From VBDM01 sp041493345 (GTDB taxonomy: Bacteria; Pseudomonadota; Gammaproteobacteria; Burkholderiales; SG8-39): a stretch of DNA of 6,828 bases. This document shows, piece by piece, positions 5,862-6,828 of this stretch. The position numbers were made by a program, and so were the translations under genes. The notes beneath the pieces are model-generated. The model was not told where the DNA came from. It did not search any database and saw nothing but the letters and a program-made list of their open reading frames with translations. The stretch lies in NCBI GenBank assembly GCA_041493345.1, contig JBGPYQ010000196.1, forward strand, positions 1 through 6,828. The letters run 5' to 3'. How positions within the stretch are numbered: the stretch's first letter is position 1; every line of letters begins with the position of its first letter.

Positions 5862-6370
5862 CGGATCACCACCCCGCCGCGCTCCGGCGCGAAATCGATC
5901 AGCACCACCTGCCCGGCCGCGGCTTCGATGACCCGATCGCGCTCGTAATTGAAGCCGCTCACGCGCACGTCGTCGTTGAACTGGGCGCGCACTTCGTGCC
6001 GTCCGGCCGAGATCGGCAGGCGCCGGTATCCGGTCGAGGCGCCGTCGCGCGACAGACCCGAGGGCGCGAAACTCTCGTGGTATAGCTCGGCGCCGTCGAG
6101 CTCCACGCGCACGATGATCGGCGAGCGCTCGCGCGGGCAGTCGAGCGGCGCGCGCATGTTGGCGGGCAGCTTCGCCAGCTCTTCGGGCGTGCGCTGCCGG
6201 CAGTCGGCCTTGATCTTGCCCGGATGGCTGAACGACAGGCGCAGCAGGGCCTCGCCCGGCCGCAGGTGCTGATAGCGCGGCCACGTGGAAAAATATCCGA
6301 CCGTCGCCGCGAACAGCGCATACAAGGCGGTCTGGCCCGCGTAGCGCAGCAATCTGTCCCTATATGCCAT
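5858..6370 (-). CDS. Membrane-anchored periplasmic protein of unknown function in the oxidase/reductase operon
   Basis: I do not recognise a family. The 170-residue product has a short basic N-terminus (MAYRDRLLRY) and one hydrophobic segment (about 12-29). A polar, beta-rich domain with two cysteines (C57, C78) follows, and probably faces the periplasm. ATG 6370 is preferred because the anchor's basic N-terminus follows at once. A TTG at 6400 overlapping the SCO stop would add 10 residues and is possible. The stop overlaps subunit I's ATG (ATGA, 5858-5861), so the products are probably made in step. Its place between SCO and subunit I suggests an accessory or assembly role. From memory, the SenC-linked norSY cluster of ammonia oxidisers also contains a small unnamed ORF; whether this is its homologue is untested. 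Confidence 0.82.
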   Translation of the reverse strand: MAYRDRLLRYAGQTALYALFAATVGYFSTWPRYQHLRPGEALLRLSFSHPGKIKADCRQRTPEELAKLPANMRAPLDCPRERSPIIVRVELDGAELYHESFAPSGLSRDGASTGYRRLPISAGRHEVRAQFNDDVRVSGFNYERDRVIEAAAGQVVLIDFAPERGGVVIR

Positions 6371-6396
6371 GAGCGTTCCGCCGACTTTGGTTCCGA

Positions 6397-6828
6397 TCAA
6401 ACCCGCAACCTGCGGCGCTCCCGGAGGAGGAACCAGGCGATCCCGGCGAGGACGGTGGCGCCGGCGAAAATCTCGATGAACAGCGAATAATTCACCCGGT
6501 AACCGCCGGTACCCGGGTCGTAGACGGTGCAGAACAGCTTGACTTTGTCCCAGACACCCGCGAATCTCGCGCTGCCCGCCTGTCCGGAGAGCAGTTGCCG
6601 CAACGGTTCGACCAGCATCCGCAGTTCGAACGCATCGCCGTATACCTGCCGGTAGACGACTCCGCCGGCATCGACGATGGTCACTTGCGAGATATGGTCG
6701 AAGCCCTTGGGTGTCGCGTACCAGGTGAACCCGAACGCGCGCGTGATCGCCTGCATGGTCGCCGCGTTGGCGCTGAGGAATCCCCAGCCCGGGTCGCGAA
6801 TGCCGTTCTGGCGCGCGAACGCTCCCAT
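6397..6828 (-). CDS. SCO1/SenC-family copper chaperone, partial (N-terminus outside the window)
   Basis: The 143 residues seen are the C-terminal part of a thioredoxin-fold SCO/SenC protein. These periplasmic, membrane-anchored chaperones deliver copper to heme-copper enzymes or reduce their copper site. Visible marks are DPGWGFLSAN, an alpha segment with TRAFGFTW, the conserved histidine copper ligand H45 in GFDHISQVTIVD, and a final strand/helix. The CxxxC copper motif lies upstream of the window edge. ATG at 6828 is therefore almost certainly an internal methionine. After the domain comes a linker with LFCTVYDPGTGGY, then a C-terminal membrane helix (about 113-135) and an Arg-rich end. That extension is absent from classical single-anchor SCO1. 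This is the first visible gene of the - strand operon; its stop lies 26 bases before the next ATG. Confidence 0.85.
   Translation of the reverse strand: MGAFARQNGIRDPGWGFLSANAATMQAITRAFGFTWYATPKGFDHISQVTIVDAGGVVYRQVYGDAFELRMLVEPLRQLLSGQAGSARFAGVWDKVKLFCTVYDPGTGGYRVNYSLFIEIFAGATVLAGIAWFLLRERRRLRV

Noticed and set aside
5862..6284. Upstream extension of the subunit I frame
   Set aside because: It overlaps the anchored periplasmic protein in another frame and reads as a low-complexity shadow. ATG 5861 with its ATGA overlap is preferred.

Overview
The window is GC-rich, densely packed proteobacterial DNA. Gene content (SirB2-like protein, FNR/DNR-type regulator, CtaA/Cox15 with the proteobacterial 'GK.T...P' signature, SCO/SenC, a TPP enzyme) best fits a betaproteobacterium with a respiratory and possibly denitrifying lifestyle. 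The genus cannot be read from the sequence. There are no RNA genes, CRISPR arrays, insertion sequences or other complete mobile elements.

Layout. The left part runs on the + strand: the last codons of a probable SPFH/stomatin-like protein (1-102); an easily missed 52-codon frame with a signal-peptide-like segment (99-257); a complete thiamine-pyrophosphate enzyme of the acetolactate-synthase superfamily (250-1980); a compound palindromic interspersed repeat (1990-2104); a SirB2-family membrane protein (2145-2537); an FNR-type DNA palindrome (2556-2569); and a Crp/Fnr regulator lacking Fe-S cysteines (2597-3286).

The right half is a tightly overlapping operon on the - strand, read from the right edge leftwards: SCO/SenC copper chaperone (5' end outside the window), a small anchored periplasmic protein of unknown function, a divergent heme-copper oxidase subunit I, a CtaA/Cox15 homologue and a DUF2249 protein. 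Three of its four junctions are 4-base stop/start overlaps (ATGA, ATGA, GTGA). The operon meets the regulator gene tail to tail with only 3 bases between the stop codons.

How the genes may work together. SCO would deliver copper, the CtaA-like protein would act in heme modification or assembly, and the anchored periplasmic protein may be an accessory or assembly factor for subunit I. Subunit I keeps the low-spin and high-spin heme histidines. It lacks the helix VI tyrosine of oxygen reductases and has no adjacent His-His pair where helix VII should carry it. With the DNR-like regulator next door and the SenC-type gene, the best hypothesis is an unusual (sNOR/gNOR/nNOR-like) nitric oxide reductase or a divergent terminal oxidase. 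The CtaA homologue has Asn in place of one of the four heme-ligand histidines. These two substitutions are the most interesting signals in the window.
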